NCBI GenBank assembly: GCA_028281865.1
Contig: JANQJB010000099.1
Location: 1-64,000, forward strand
Reading direction: 5' to 3'
From: Marinagarivorans sp.
GTDB lineage: Bacteria > Pseudomonadota > Gammaproteobacteria > Pseudomonadales > Cellvibrionaceae
Length of the DNA: 64,000 nt
Positions 8,566 through 18,700 of the stretch are shown piece after piece. How positions within the stretch are numbered: position 1 is the first letter of the stretch; each line of letters opens with the position of its first letter. The translations under genes were made by a program, and so were the position numbers. Below the pieces are notes generated by a model that did not search any database, was not told the DNA's origin, and was given only the letters and a program-made list of their open reading frames with translations.

Positions 8566-9861
8566 CTAAGATTTTTTAGCCGGAGGTTTTCGTGTTTTAT
8601 TTGTCGGAGTTTTGCTTGTAGGGGTTTTAGTTACTGGTGTTTTAGGTACTGAGGTTTTATCCGGCACCTCCACCGGCGGAGTTTTTCCGGTTGGTGTCTT
8701 TCGCACCGGAACTTTTTTTGTCGGAGTTTCCGTTGGAATCGACTCTATAGGTGGATTTTTTTCAATTTTTTCTCGTTCAAGTATCTCAAGTTGTAAACGT
8801 TCTTTTTCCAGCAGTTCTTTTTTTATTAATTCTTCTCGGTATAGCTTCACCTCCAGCAGACGTTTTTCCAACTCTTGTTCTTCGATAAGTTTTTCTTCAA
8901 GAAGTTTTTTTGCGACGAGCTGATCTTTGGGTAAGTTTACGATGATATTTGGATCATAGGGGATACCTGTCCCTTTATCGATAGCAGTTTGTGTCGGATC
9001 ACCCTGCGGTATTCCCGTCTGAGCCGGTGTTCCTGTTGCCGGCTGTGGCCGTGAGTCCTTTGTTCCCGGAGCACGATTAGTATTACCAGTGCTCTCGGTC
9101 ATTTGTTTTCTTAACCCGGAGCCACAAAAACATTCAGTGGGTTTAACAAAACGTCGCACTGATTTATCGAGATCTTTTAAACCCTCGTCGGTCACCTTGA
9201 CACTGCCAAGCAGCACCCACGATTCGTCACAACACTCACAGCAGTGGCACTCCCCGCAGTCGGTTAAACAATTGCAATGCGAAAGGTCGTTGCGATCGCT
9301 GGCATCGGCGGCCGAAGAGGCACGGCTAGATTGCTTGTCAAATTTGCACAAACACAAATTTTTAAGTTCTTCACTTGTAAAAGCACGTATCGTAGTTGCT
9401 TCTCGGGCACGGCTGTAATTGCATAGCGGCTTTCCTTGGTTGTCACAATCGCTGCCGTCATTTCTCGGCGCCTCTAGTTTAGTCGTGCGTTTTACTGCGA
9501 TAAAAACCTCTGTCGGCAAATTGCGGTAATCAAGTGGATTGCAAGGGTCACAAGATTCCGGCTGTAAATTGAGAATTTCCTCTTCACATAATTGGATAGG
9601 ATTGCCCAAGCAATCCAGCGCTACCCCTGGTAAAACTTTAATACAAAAATTGCGTTCCCCCTCTTCCCTTCTCATTAGCCGGAGATCTAAACCACATACT
9701 ACACCGCAGCCAAAATAGGCCTGCATAAAGACCCGCATTAAATTCATCGGATACATCATCGCAGTATTCAAGTCTTCAGAATTGACCACCATACCATCTG
9801 AGAAAACCGTTGACTGTACCGAGTTATATTGTGTTTTTTCGCTTAATTTAAGTTCGCTCAT
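8566..9861 (-). CDS. Cys-rich CIS protein with a KTP-repeat tail
   Basis: A 431-residue protein of unknown function. Residues 1-110 form a domain with the pattern GVVCGLDLR...VLPGVALDCLGNPIQL, which the upstream neighbour shares (GVVYGFAIK...ISCGLAIDCYGRSL). The middle (about 115-250) is Cys-rich, peaking in CNCLTDCGECHCCECC, suggestive of metal binding or disulphides. Residues 310-360 are a Glu/Leu/Lys coiled coil; the end is a Lys/Pro/Thr repeat tail (KTPT-x-KTP units). The N-terminal pattern occurs in accessory or baseplate-peripheral proteins of CIS clusters. A structural role at the baseplate edge is a guess; the coiled coil and tail could act as a short fibre. Confidence 0.6.
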   Translation of the reverse strand: MSELKLSEKTQYNSVQSTVFSDGMVVNSEDLNTAMMYPMNLMRVFMQAYFGCGVVCGLDLRLMRREEGERNFCIKVLPGVALDCLGNPIQLCEEEILNLQPESCDPCNPLDYRNLPTEVFIAVKRTTKLEAPRNDGSDCDNQGKPLCNYSRAREATTIRAFTSEELKNLCLCKFDKQSSRASSAADASDRNDLSHCNCLTDCGECHCCECCDESWVLLGSVKVTDEGLKDLDKSVRRFVKPTECFCGSGLRKQMTESTGNTNRAPGTKDSRPQPATGTPAQTGIPQGDPTQTAIDKGTGIPYDPNIIVNLPKDQLVAKKLLEEKLIEEQELEKRLLEVKLYREELIKKELLEKERLQLEILEREKIEKNPPIESIPTETPTKKVPVRKTPTGKTPPVEVPDKTSVPKTPVTKTPTSKTPTNKTRKPPAKKS

Positions 9862-9879
9862 CGTAAACTCCGTGCAGAT

Positions 9880-11286
9880 TTAGTCTGTATATTTTTTAAC
9901 TTGTTCAGTCTTTTCGTCGGCTTGCTTCGCCGAGTAAGAAGTATCATCTTGCTCGTATACTTTTTTTCCCGCTATAGCTTTTGGTTCTACACAAAACGCC
10001 ACAACAAAATCGTTGCCAGGCATCGACTGCCCCGACTTATTTTTTGGGAAATGCAGTGGAAGTGCATTGAGCATATCGCCACAATAATCGCGTAAGTGCG
10101 CTCCTCGAATAGTAAGCTCGATGGAAAATGGAAAACTAAAACGTGAAAGATCGGTTTCTATTTGATTAGCTATCCATAATTTAGAAAACACCAACCTGAC
10201 ACCAAGTGCGTAGTCACCAGAATCATCCAGAAATACCATTTTTTCGACAGGTAATCGCAATACATCTTTAAACATTGAATCCTGTTCGCGCACTATCGCA
10301 GTAACAAATATACTGGCGGGGTTTAAAGTACTCTTTAATATCGGCTTAGTGAATTTTATTGTGATCCCTTTTGTTTTTATACGGTCTGAAAATTCATCCC
10401 AGTCTATCGGGTTTTCCCAGCTATCGCCTTTTAACCAGTCCTCGATACTTAAATCGGATACCCGCGCTAAGTTTTTGTCACACCCCTGTATCAGTTCAAA
10501 CAACAATGGGTTGCGATAAACATATTTTCGATGTTGGCAAACGAGAGGGTCAGCCGGACAAAATTCAAAAGCGGGATCGCATTTGTCATCATCGCGAGCA
10601 CATACAGAAACACATGCGAGTGATAAACCTGAGTTTGCGCTATAAAGCCAATCACAAGGTGCTGTTGCACAGGGCTCTGGAGGAATCTGGCATAAATTTT
10701 CTAAACATTCTGGCGGATCGATACAGTGCTCGTCGACCGCGCCCAAACGTTCACAGATATAAGCATCGCGTTCTATACATTTTTCTCCTAACGGCGGACA
10801 TTTATTATTTTCTTTCTCGCACCCAGGCGTTAGCGTAAAAACAACCCCCTCTTCCACCCAATCGACATCGCCATCATCACACCCACAGCGGTGATCGACA
10901 TCCACACGCCGCTCTGCATAATGAACATGTAAAGTATAGGAGCCTTTCTTTTCAGGTAAACAACCCCCGATATCGCTGATACCTATCCAGCCACCCGGCC
11001 AATAAAGCGAACGCCCATAACAATCGATGGCTAAACCACAGCTGATATAGATTTTTCCGTGTTCGCAAACGCAATGGCCGTACCGGTCTGACTGTTTGTC
11101 GTGATAGGTTTTGATTGCAAAACCGTAAACAACCCCTACTCCCGCAACACCCAGCATTAACTGACGCATACGTTCGTTGTGGTGTTCGTGAATTCGATTT
11201 AAACGATCGGGCGTTAAGCGCTGGTTGCGCTGAAATATCGGGCGCATATTCCAATCGGCATCGCATATTTCATTTTGTTGAGACAT
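9880..11286 (-). CDS. Cys-rich CIS baseplate-associated protein
   Basis: A 468-residue protein of unknown function, paralogous at its N-terminus to the next gene (shared GVVYG...ISCGLAIDCYGRS pattern at about residues 50-95). It has numerous cysteines between about 75 and 270, many in short-spaced groups (CGCDDGD, CPPLGEKC, CIDPPEC). The C-terminal third looks like a beta-sandwich, with alternating hydrophobics such as GITIKFTKPI and FSIELTIRG, where Ig-like features may lie. There is no signal peptide, which is unusual for such a Cys-rich protein unless the cysteines bind metal. It ends 19 bases before the next gene and starts 109 bases after the tail-protein-I gene. Confidence 0.55.
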   Translation of the reverse strand: MSQQNEICDADWNMRPIFQRNQRLTPDRLNRIHEHHNERMRQLMLGVAGVGVVYGFAIKTYHDKQSDRYGHCVCEHGKIYISCGLAIDCYGRSLYWPGGWIGISDIGGCLPEKKGSYTLHVHYAERRVDVDHRCGCDDGDVDWVEEGVVFTLTPGCEKENNKCPPLGEKCIERDAYICERLGAVDEHCIDPPECLENLCQIPPEPCATAPCDWLYSANSGLSLACVSVCARDDDKCDPAFEFCPADPLVCQHRKYVYRNPLLFELIQGCDKNLARVSDLSIEDWLKGDSWENPIDWDEFSDRIKTKGITIKFTKPILKSTLNPASIFVTAIVREQDSMFKDVLRLPVEKMVFLDDSGDYALGVRLVFSKLWIANQIETDLSRFSFPFSIELTIRGAHLRDYCGDMLNALPLHFPKNKSGQSMPGNDFVVAFCVEPKAIAGKKVYEQDDTSYSAKQADEKTEQVKKYTD

Positions 11287-11395
11287 CGCTGCTCTCCGTT
11301 ACTTTATATACTCTATAGAGATAGATTCTGAATACTTAAAAACCGTTAATAGTTAATTTCTAAAACCGCTAATAATCAATAAAATACTCGACGAT

Positions 11396-13657
11396 CTATA
11401 AAACTAAATGCGTATCGAGTATCGTATTTGTGCTTAAAGTAATGCCCCGGCCAGAAAACTTAAAAGCCCGAGCGTCCGCTCTTAAACGCATTTTTCCAAG
11501 TTTGGAATTCTCAGCTAAGGTTGTTTGCAACGGCGATTGCAGTTGCAAGCTTTCATTAAGTCTTGGTACGCCCACCAGTTGCTGAGATGTAACAAATTTC
11601 AAGTTATAACGGCAGTGCACTGGAATAAAGATACGAAAATAACGGTGCAAAAATTTTTCAAGTGCCGCCGTCGATTGTCGACCGGGATCGATAAAGATAT
11701 CGATTTTTCCACTGCGCCTGTTAAAGACTTCCATTGCGTTGTAGCGCTCAGTACCGAGTGCCTGCTCGCCAACGATGGCTTGTGTGCCCAAGCGAAAAGA
11801 TTTCGGCTGCTCTGGTCTCGTAACCAAAGTTTCGCAACCTAGGCGCGACGAAAACGAACTCGTTTCCTCAAAGGTCCCATCTTTCGCTTTTGCGGGAAGC
11901 ACCCACGGACTATTTGCTGAGCTGTAATCGATAATCTTAAATTGACTCGCCACTACAATCGCTAACAGTTTTTCAAGCGCCTTTCGCGTGCCGCGCAATT
12001 GCAAGAGTTCAGGTGCCTGATCGAGCAGCTGCCTCTGTTGGCTAAGCGTTAATTCAGTTGCAATCGGCAATCCCAACCAATGAATGAGAAACGGCAGCCA
12101 ATTATCCGGTGCGGTTAGCGGGTCAATATTTGCGGGAAGCTCATCGAGATATTGAGCAAAATCGCCGTGAACACTTTCGAAAACCGCCAATATCCCGCGC
12201 AAAAATGGCAATGTCGTTTGATCTTGCTGAATAAAAGCGGGCAAGTTATTCAGTAACGAAATATTGGGATAATAGACTGTTAACTGCTTGATCTTCGGTA
12301 CACTTAGGCCATCCGAATTTAATACGCGTATCCGCAACCACAAGCGATTTTCTTCAAAGCTATGTAGTGGAAAGCGCAAGGTTTTTTCTAAACATGTGCC
12401 GCCGCGATAAATTTGAGTATTTGCTTCCTGCCAAGGCAAAAGCGCATTAAGCTGCACGATACGCTTTGGTTCGGGTGTTTGATCATTTGCAAAAATTGCC
12501 GCTGCATCCCGAACAACTTTCTCACGACTGCTTGCTGATGCAACGCTTATTTCTATCGCGACATTTTCGGGTAAATCGACTAGCAAATCTGCTCTTAACC
12601 AACCATTGGGCTTGCCATCAGGAGAAATTAATACAGGTGTAATGATTGTAGGTCGGTGCTCAATCGGCCCATTAATCGACTGCAACAGCTGAACATTAAA
12701 AATTCCCCGCTGTGAAGCGATAAAAAATGCATTGGAGTGACTGAGAAAACCTGTAGCGGGTAAATATTTTGCATCAATAGTTTGAGCATATTTGGCTATA
12801 AGTTCCCCGTTGACACTGATCAACCATAGTCTACCCGTAGTAGCAGAGAAAAGTGCGAGTCGTTGGTCGCAGTCAATGGCTATATTTGTTGGGACAAACG
12901 CGGGCTCATCACAATCGTCGCATAAACTGCGTGAAGGTTGAGAGAATAATGTGATGACTTTTTTATCTGGCTTGGCGCAAGGATCAAATGCATACAAAGA
13001 CCACAGCCAGTCACGACAAAACTCATTATTTGAAGAACTGTAATCGAGAATAAACAGTCGCTCGCTCTCTCGATCAAATATCACACTCGCTTCAGAAATT
13101 TCAAAATTTAACTTTTGTTTGGTATTTCTCTCTGAATGACCATTGATATGGACAATTTCCGCATCAGAGCCATCACCACCGTACAGTAACCAAATGCCCT
13201 CCCGATGATCCTGACACAAGGCTAATACGTTTCTCTTCAGATCGACTTCATCGAGTAACTGCAAATCGCTTCGCGCATAAATAAACAGTTGCTGTTTTTG
13301 CTGTTTATTTTCTGTCAATATCCAAATTTGTCGCAAACCAACAAACAGCTGGACAACTCTCACCTCAGATTTCTTCGAGGTAAAACCAACTGTGTTTAAC
13401 AGTCCAAGTGAAACTGCGCTACCACGATAAAGCTCTAATAATTCGAAGGTGTTTTCGCGTATCCAATAGAAACTTCCGCAGCTATCAAAGGCAAAAGCGC
13501 TTATACCTTGTTCCGTTTCGCAACCTATTAGGGGATTTATATCAAGCGAACCCGAGCTTGTAATATCATCTGGACCGATTTCAAATTGGTCTGTTAAACA
13601 AGCTCGCCATTGAGAAGCATTTTTAAACTTGTAGGATTTAAGGTCAGCGACATTCAT
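11396..13657 (-). CDS. Tail protein I-like baseplate protein with propeller region
   Basis: A 753-residue protein. The N-terminal 330 residues read as repeated beta-propeller-like blades (GIWLLYGGD, RLFILDYSS, GRLWLISVNGEL). The segment from about 480 to 610 matches the phage tail protein I pattern of CIS loci: a helical stretch with FLRGILAVFESVHGDFAQYL, WLPFLIHWLGLPI and a run ending LLQLRGTRKALEKLL. In phages this protein joins wedge to fibre; in CIS clusters it is part of the outer baseplate (Afp13/tail-I position). Its start overlaps the stop of the baseplate-J gene by 14 bases, showing translational coupling. The propeller may replace a fibre attachment module. Confidence 0.8.
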   Translation of the reverse strand: MNVADLKSYKFKNASQWRACLTDQFEIGPDDITSSGSLDINPLIGCETEQGISAFAFDSCGSFYWIRENTFELLELYRGSAVSLGLLNTVGFTSKKSEVRVVQLFVGLRQIWILTENKQQKQQLFIYARSDLQLLDEVDLKRNVLALCQDHREGIWLLYGGDGSDAEIVHINGHSERNTKQKLNFEISEASVIFDRESERLFILDYSSSNNEFCRDWLWSLYAFDPCAKPDKKVITLFSQPSRSLCDDCDEPAFVPTNIAIDCDQRLALFSATTGRLWLISVNGELIAKYAQTIDAKYLPATGFLSHSNAFFIASQRGIFNVQLLQSINGPIEHRPTIITPVLISPDGKPNGWLRADLLVDLPENVAIEISVASASSREKVVRDAAAIFANDQTPEPKRIVQLNALLPWQEANTQIYRGGTCLEKTLRFPLHSFEENRLWLRIRVLNSDGLSVPKIKQLTVYYPNISLLNNLPAFIQQDQTTLPFLRGILAVFESVHGDFAQYLDELPANIDPLTAPDNWLPFLIHWLGLPIATELTLSQQRQLLDQAPELLQLRGTRKALEKLLAIVVASQFKIIDYSSANSPWVLPAKAKDGTFEETSSFSSRLGCETLVTRPEQPKSFRLGTQAIVGEQALGTERYNAMEVFNRRSGKIDIFIDPGRQSTAALEKFLHRYFRIFIPVHCRYNLKFVTSQQLVGVPRLNESLQLQSPLQTTLAENSKLGKMRLRADARAFKFSGRGITLSTNTILDTHLVL

Positions 13658-15752
13658 AACACTCGCCCCCTTCTTTTAATAATGCCCGCGTTTCTTGTTC
13701 CGAATAATCTTGGCAACTGGAATTTCTCGGTGCCTTTTTTCCTTGAATATATTTCGCTTGCTTATCAGATCTTTGATCGAAAACCGTTAACGTGTATTGT
13801 GCACCAATTGCGATTTCTATTGGTGCCAGCTCGATATCGTTTTCGCTTGGCGTTTCATTCAACCGCCCAATTAAACACTGACTAATAGCTACAACACCGG
13901 GCGTATTTGCCAATAACACTTTTATTTCTTGGCAACTTACAGCTCGCCCAATAGGCCAAGGCTCTATACCTTCAAGATAAGTTTTATCTTCGAAACAACT
14001 ATCATCGTTAGGAAGCGCGATATCACTCAATCGCGCGTTAAGGCGCTCTCGTGCTATTGCAATAGTTTCATCCGGGTCCGCACCATCCTCTATGATCAAT
14101 TCTGCTGTGACGGAAATAGCCACCCGCTTACTTGCAAGTACATGTATTTTTTCACCGAGTATATTTTCATCGAGAATACGGCTTTCGATATCACGGCTAA
14201 ATATCAACGGCACGGGTTCAAGAACGTCCGTCGTCATATCGCGTTTAGGTGTTACAACAACCGTGCGACTTCCTGAAACTGAGTTGCACAAAAAAGGATG
14301 ATAGCCAACTAATACTTTTGCGCTATCGACGTTACTTTTTTCCAGCGTTAATACACGATCGGTCAATTGCTGATTGCTTAATAAAGCCTTGCGATCTAAA
14401 ACAAATCTACGTGCAGCGGCGCGAAGCTGAGCAAGCGTCCACCTATCCTGACCCCCGCGAATGGGAAGGCGGTTAAAACCGAATACACCTGCACCGGCAA
14501 GCGCGGGTGCCCCGGTTATCTGCCAGGCCAATCCCGTTATTTGATTTCCGGCCGTACCGCGAGTAACGCGGTAATCTAAATGGCGAATCTGGGAATTTTT
14601 TGGTGGAATTTTTCCATTTATACCATTGCCGAAAACAACGCGATCTTGCTCACGCAATAATTGAAATACTCGGTCATTTGGCCCTGCTTGCTCTAAACTA
14701 CTGATTTCGTTCCAGGCAACAAATTGCCCGGACTCTTCGACCTCTAATTCGAGATTTTCAGTTGCGGGCATACTGGCAAGCTCGACTTCAAAGCTTTCAT
14801 CGGGTTCGCCAAAACTGGTGCGCAAAAAAGGCGAGCGCGGTTTTAACTCAAGCTGTTCAACCGGAATAACATTGTGCGATATAGTGCGAATTTTTACCGG
14901 CAGCGGATTCGCACGCTCTGTAATTTGAATACGTATGCGAGAGCGCGAGGTGTTGGGCAGATTCTGAAGAACTTCAACTGCTTCATTGGGAAAGCTAACT
15001 AACAGATAGCCGCTGTAATTCAGCGCATTCGTTTCATCATGTTCTATGCGAAGCCGACGCCAAGGCTCCCCCGCTTGCTCAATGCGGTAATCAATTGTCA
15101 CTTTCCCCTGTAACGATTCGCGCAGTAACTTATTGGAACGTAATTGGTCGTTGTCTAAATACTCGTGTTCGTTATTTACCAGTTCTACTCCCAGACACAT
15201 CGGGTGGGGAGAAAGTGCTTGTATTAGTGGGCGATCAAAAATTAATTCCACCACACGATTTCCAGCACGACGTTGATCGTTGAGAGAAATAATCGACTCA
15301 TTAACGAACTTGTCACGCGTGATAAAGGTACTTTGCGTCTCAATAGCAAGGAGTTCCGCAGAGCTAATATGCAGGCCGTGACGAGTTTGATAGCGCAGTT
15401 CTGTTTGCTCGGGGCAAAAAGCTGCGGCGCCCTGATCGAGATCGACACCTTGCAACAAAGTTGCACTGTTAATCGGGTCGGTCGGAGGCCAGATTAACCC
15501 CTGTGCCGCAACAGCGAGTTGCCGCCTTACGCCAAGCAAGGCAGCAAAAGCTTCAATATGTTTATCGCTGATAAAACCAAGCTGAAAACTTTCTTGATCG
15601 ACAATCCAGGCAATTAAATCAAGTAGCATCATGCCGGGGTCGTGAACATTGTGGTCTGTCCACTCCGGCGCGTAGCGCGGGATTAATGCACGTGCTTGTT
15701 CAACGAGTTCTTCAAACTCAACCTTATCTAGATTCGGGACAGGAAATGACAT
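13644..15752 (-). CDS. Baseplate J-like wedge protein (Afp12 type)
   Basis: A 702-residue protein matching the putative baseplate assembly family of contractile injection systems. Near the N-terminus it has ALIPRYAPEWTDHNVHDPG followed by MLLDLIAWIVDQESFQLG, the signature of this family. The C-terminal half has the gp47/J-like pattern: VFGNGINGKIPPKNSQI, RVTRGTAGN and a final mixed alpha/beta domain with VDSAKVLVGYHPF. It should form half of the wedge heterodimer that links sheath and hub. It overlaps the genes on both sides by 14 and 1 bases, so the three are probably translated together. Confidence 0.88.
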   Translation of the reverse strand: MSFPVPNLDKVEFEELVEQARALIPRYAPEWTDHNVHDPGMMLLDLIAWIVDQESFQLGFISDKHIEAFAALLGVRRQLAVAAQGLIWPPTDPINSATLLQGVDLDQGAAAFCPEQTELRYQTRHGLHISSAELLAIETQSTFITRDKFVNESIISLNDQRRAGNRVVELIFDRPLIQALSPHPMCLGVELVNNEHEYLDNDQLRSNKLLRESLQGKVTIDYRIEQAGEPWRRLRIEHDETNALNYSGYLLVSFPNEAVEVLQNLPNTSRSRIRIQITERANPLPVKIRTISHNVIPVEQLELKPRSPFLRTSFGEPDESFEVELASMPATENLELEVEESGQFVAWNEISSLEQAGPNDRVFQLLREQDRVVFGNGINGKIPPKNSQIRHLDYRVTRGTAGNQITGLAWQITGAPALAGAGVFGFNRLPIRGGQDRWTLAQLRAAARRFVLDRKALLSNQQLTDRVLTLEKSNVDSAKVLVGYHPFLCNSVSGSRTVVVTPKRDMTTDVLEPVPLIFSRDIESRILDENILGEKIHVLASKRVAISVTAELIIEDGADPDETIAIARERLNARLSDIALPNDDSCFEDKTYLEGIEPWPIGRAVSCQEIKVLLANTPGVVAISQCLIGRLNETPSENDIELAPIEIAIGAQYTLTVFDQRSDKQAKYIQGKKAPRNSSCQDYSEQETRALLKEGGECYECR

Positions 15753-18700
15753 TATTGCATGCCTCCAAAATCTAAATTCATACGCACATTAATATTATTT
15801 TTTCCCGCACAAATAAGGCCAAAATCAGGCATCGCGTCCAACGACTGGCACGGGTCGATCGTCGCAATTGCAATATCGCTAACGACCCTATCAAAACTCG
15901 GAATTGTCGCGAGACAGCGCAGGATGTCGGACGGCCAAATTCTGCGTAGAAATGGCCAGCCAACTAGCTTGGGCCCACCGTAAATGGGGTGGAGAAGCCG
16001 CGCCAGCTTTTCTCTTGCTTCGCGTTCTAATACCGCCGATAACTCAAGAGACTTGGCTTTTATTTCTAAGTCTATTTTCACGGAGACGTAATCCGGACCC
16101 ACAACTTCTATTTGCTGATCTTGCAAACCACCCCAAGCCCGTTCACGAATTAAATTTTCCAGCGCTTGTCTTTCTTCAAGCGAAGGAAGCGGACATTCGT
16201 CTTCTCCTTCAGCGGCTATTGCGATACGAATAGCTAAATCGTTTTGTTGCGGAAACTGACAGCGCGCGGCAACAATTTTTGGTGAGGATGCGATCGCCAA
16301 GGCTTCGAAATCATCGGGCCCTAATGCATTATTGCTGTGGCGAATTTTTTCCGGTGTTGTAGTCGCCTGAACTTCGATTGACGGCGGCTCTGTTCCACCG
16401 GCTGCAGCAATTGGATTTGCAACAAGTTCGACACCGGGGATGTTCGATTTTATATTCTCAATTTTATAAGCGGCTAAATTACCCGTTGTTCCGCCACCAA
16501 CTTGATAATTAATAAGTCGAATGTTGTTGCGTCCGGGTGGAGGTATTTTTGTATTTTCGCCAAAAATAATTTCGCCTAAGCGCGAATTAAGCCGGAAAAC
16601 ACGCGCATCATCATTAAACCCAACAAAACTATCTACGGCCTGCCACTTTACCCAATCGCCCTCTATCGATAAGTCGGTATATTGCACAACAGACATCCGG
16701 TCGTTTTCTAAAAGCGCCTCGCGTTCTTCGGCACTTAAATCTTCCCGTACACGCAGTTCAAAATTTTGCGGTAATACCGGTTTTTGACTGATGGGAAAAA
16801 CCTGTAGTTTTTCTCCTGTACTTGAACCTAAAATTTCTTGCTTGCGCGATTGCACCTGTTCTGCGGGAACGGCATTAACAAAAACGCCGCTAAGTTGAGG
16901 CGCCCAACTATCGACACTGACACGCGGGCGGGCGCGCAGCCAATATAAATCACGATCGAACAAGCGTGTCAGGCGCGGCGAAAATTCAATCGATACCTGA
17001 ATATAACCGCGTCGATGAAAACCCTGCGTTTCATCTGCACTGGAAACACGCCGCCAGCCTTGTTCAGTCAATAATTCAAATGCTAACGGTACGTTGCGCA
17101 GTTGATCGGCCGCATCGATAAAAAGTGTCAACTGACCCACAGAAAAGTTTTGCGTAAAACCGAAGTAGAGTAAACGTTGTTGTCCGGCTTGATTAATTTG
17201 CCTAACGCCCTCAAACAACTCAAATTCCGCTTGATTCACCAAACTTGCCTGTGTTTGATTGCTAAAACCTAAATTGTTTTGTATCAATACGGTCTCAGCC
17301 GGAACGCTGTTCTCCATTTCGAAGCTCGCGTCGACTTTTAATATTTCCGGGGGGTTTAATTTATCGGTGTTAACATTTATTTTTTGTGTTGTTGTTTGTG
17401 GGTTTGGTCCCGGTTCTTCGGTGACAACATATTCCGCCTGTCCATAGTCACCGCCAATCAAACGCGAGCGTATCCAGAAATCTTCCTCTCCACCAATTTC
17501 AACAGGCTCTATATCGTTAGGGACAATAAAACGAATTTCACCGGTGTTGGCAAGTTGATTTGTGGTATCAAGGAAACCTTGTTCTAGGCGTCTCCAGCTC
17601 GATCCGTCGTAATATTCCCACGCCAGCTCGGGGTTTTGAAAACCGCGAGGAAAGGAAAATGTCGACCAAACACTCAAATCATTTTGCACTGTTAACATTG
17701 CTGGAGGTGTCGGTGGGTTCATTGGATCTGCCCAGCCGCTGTCGAGCAATACCCAGATATCGCCATTATCACTGTAACTCTGCACAATGGCTTTAACTTG
17801 ATCGGCCACGTTAGCGCTATCAAAAAAGACGAGCGTACCTTGCTCAGGTTGTTCTGAATTAGCGCCCAAATTACCCAAGGTATTTAAATATTCATTTCCA
17901 ACATTAATTTGCGGAATATTGCTCGGCTCAAGCACTTCATATTGCACTGGGTCTCCATCAGTTATATTTGTACTGCGATCTAAAGTTGCGATAAATACAT
18001 TTGGCGCAGGCGAGGATACCGCCGCAGTATAGCGTTCCATAGCGATTTTAATCATGCCATTGGCTGCGGGGATAAAGTGATTTTGCGGTAGCTGGATTTC
18101 TAATCCATTATTTTGAGAAACCCCTTGCAAGTTATTGGGTTGGCCTGCCGAGCGCGACCAAAATAACCAATTCCCCGCAACAGCCGGCAAGTTCTGATTA
18201 AGCGCGTAAAGTTCATCACCGCTGTAATTAAATTGATTAAGCGGCTGAAACAAATGTAACTTAAAGTCTGCACTCGCAACAAATTCTATAAATTCGGTAT
18301 TGAATCCCGCCGGCGTTCTCAAGCCATGATGAGGACTAAACGCTGAAGAACTTCCGATAACTTTGCGCGCGATACCCTCGTCCGCAAGATTGACACAGAG
18401 GTTGGCTAGCCCTTGACTCACAAAAATATGGCCAGAATCGACAACACCTGCTTCCGGCCTGGGCAATGGAAGCGGCAAAACTGCCAGTTTGCCAGCAGTC
18501 GTCATAAGCGCGACTGCCGGATCGCCACTATCATCGCGTCCCCACGCCAGCGCGACCGGTTGTTGATACAGTGCCTTAGGTTGACACTTTAATTCAGAAC
18601 CCGTTTGCACAGTAAAGTTGGCGACCGAAAAAAATACGTCGATACTCGGAATAATCGTCAGCGCTGCATTTTGATCACTCGCGGCAAAAATAATTAACAT

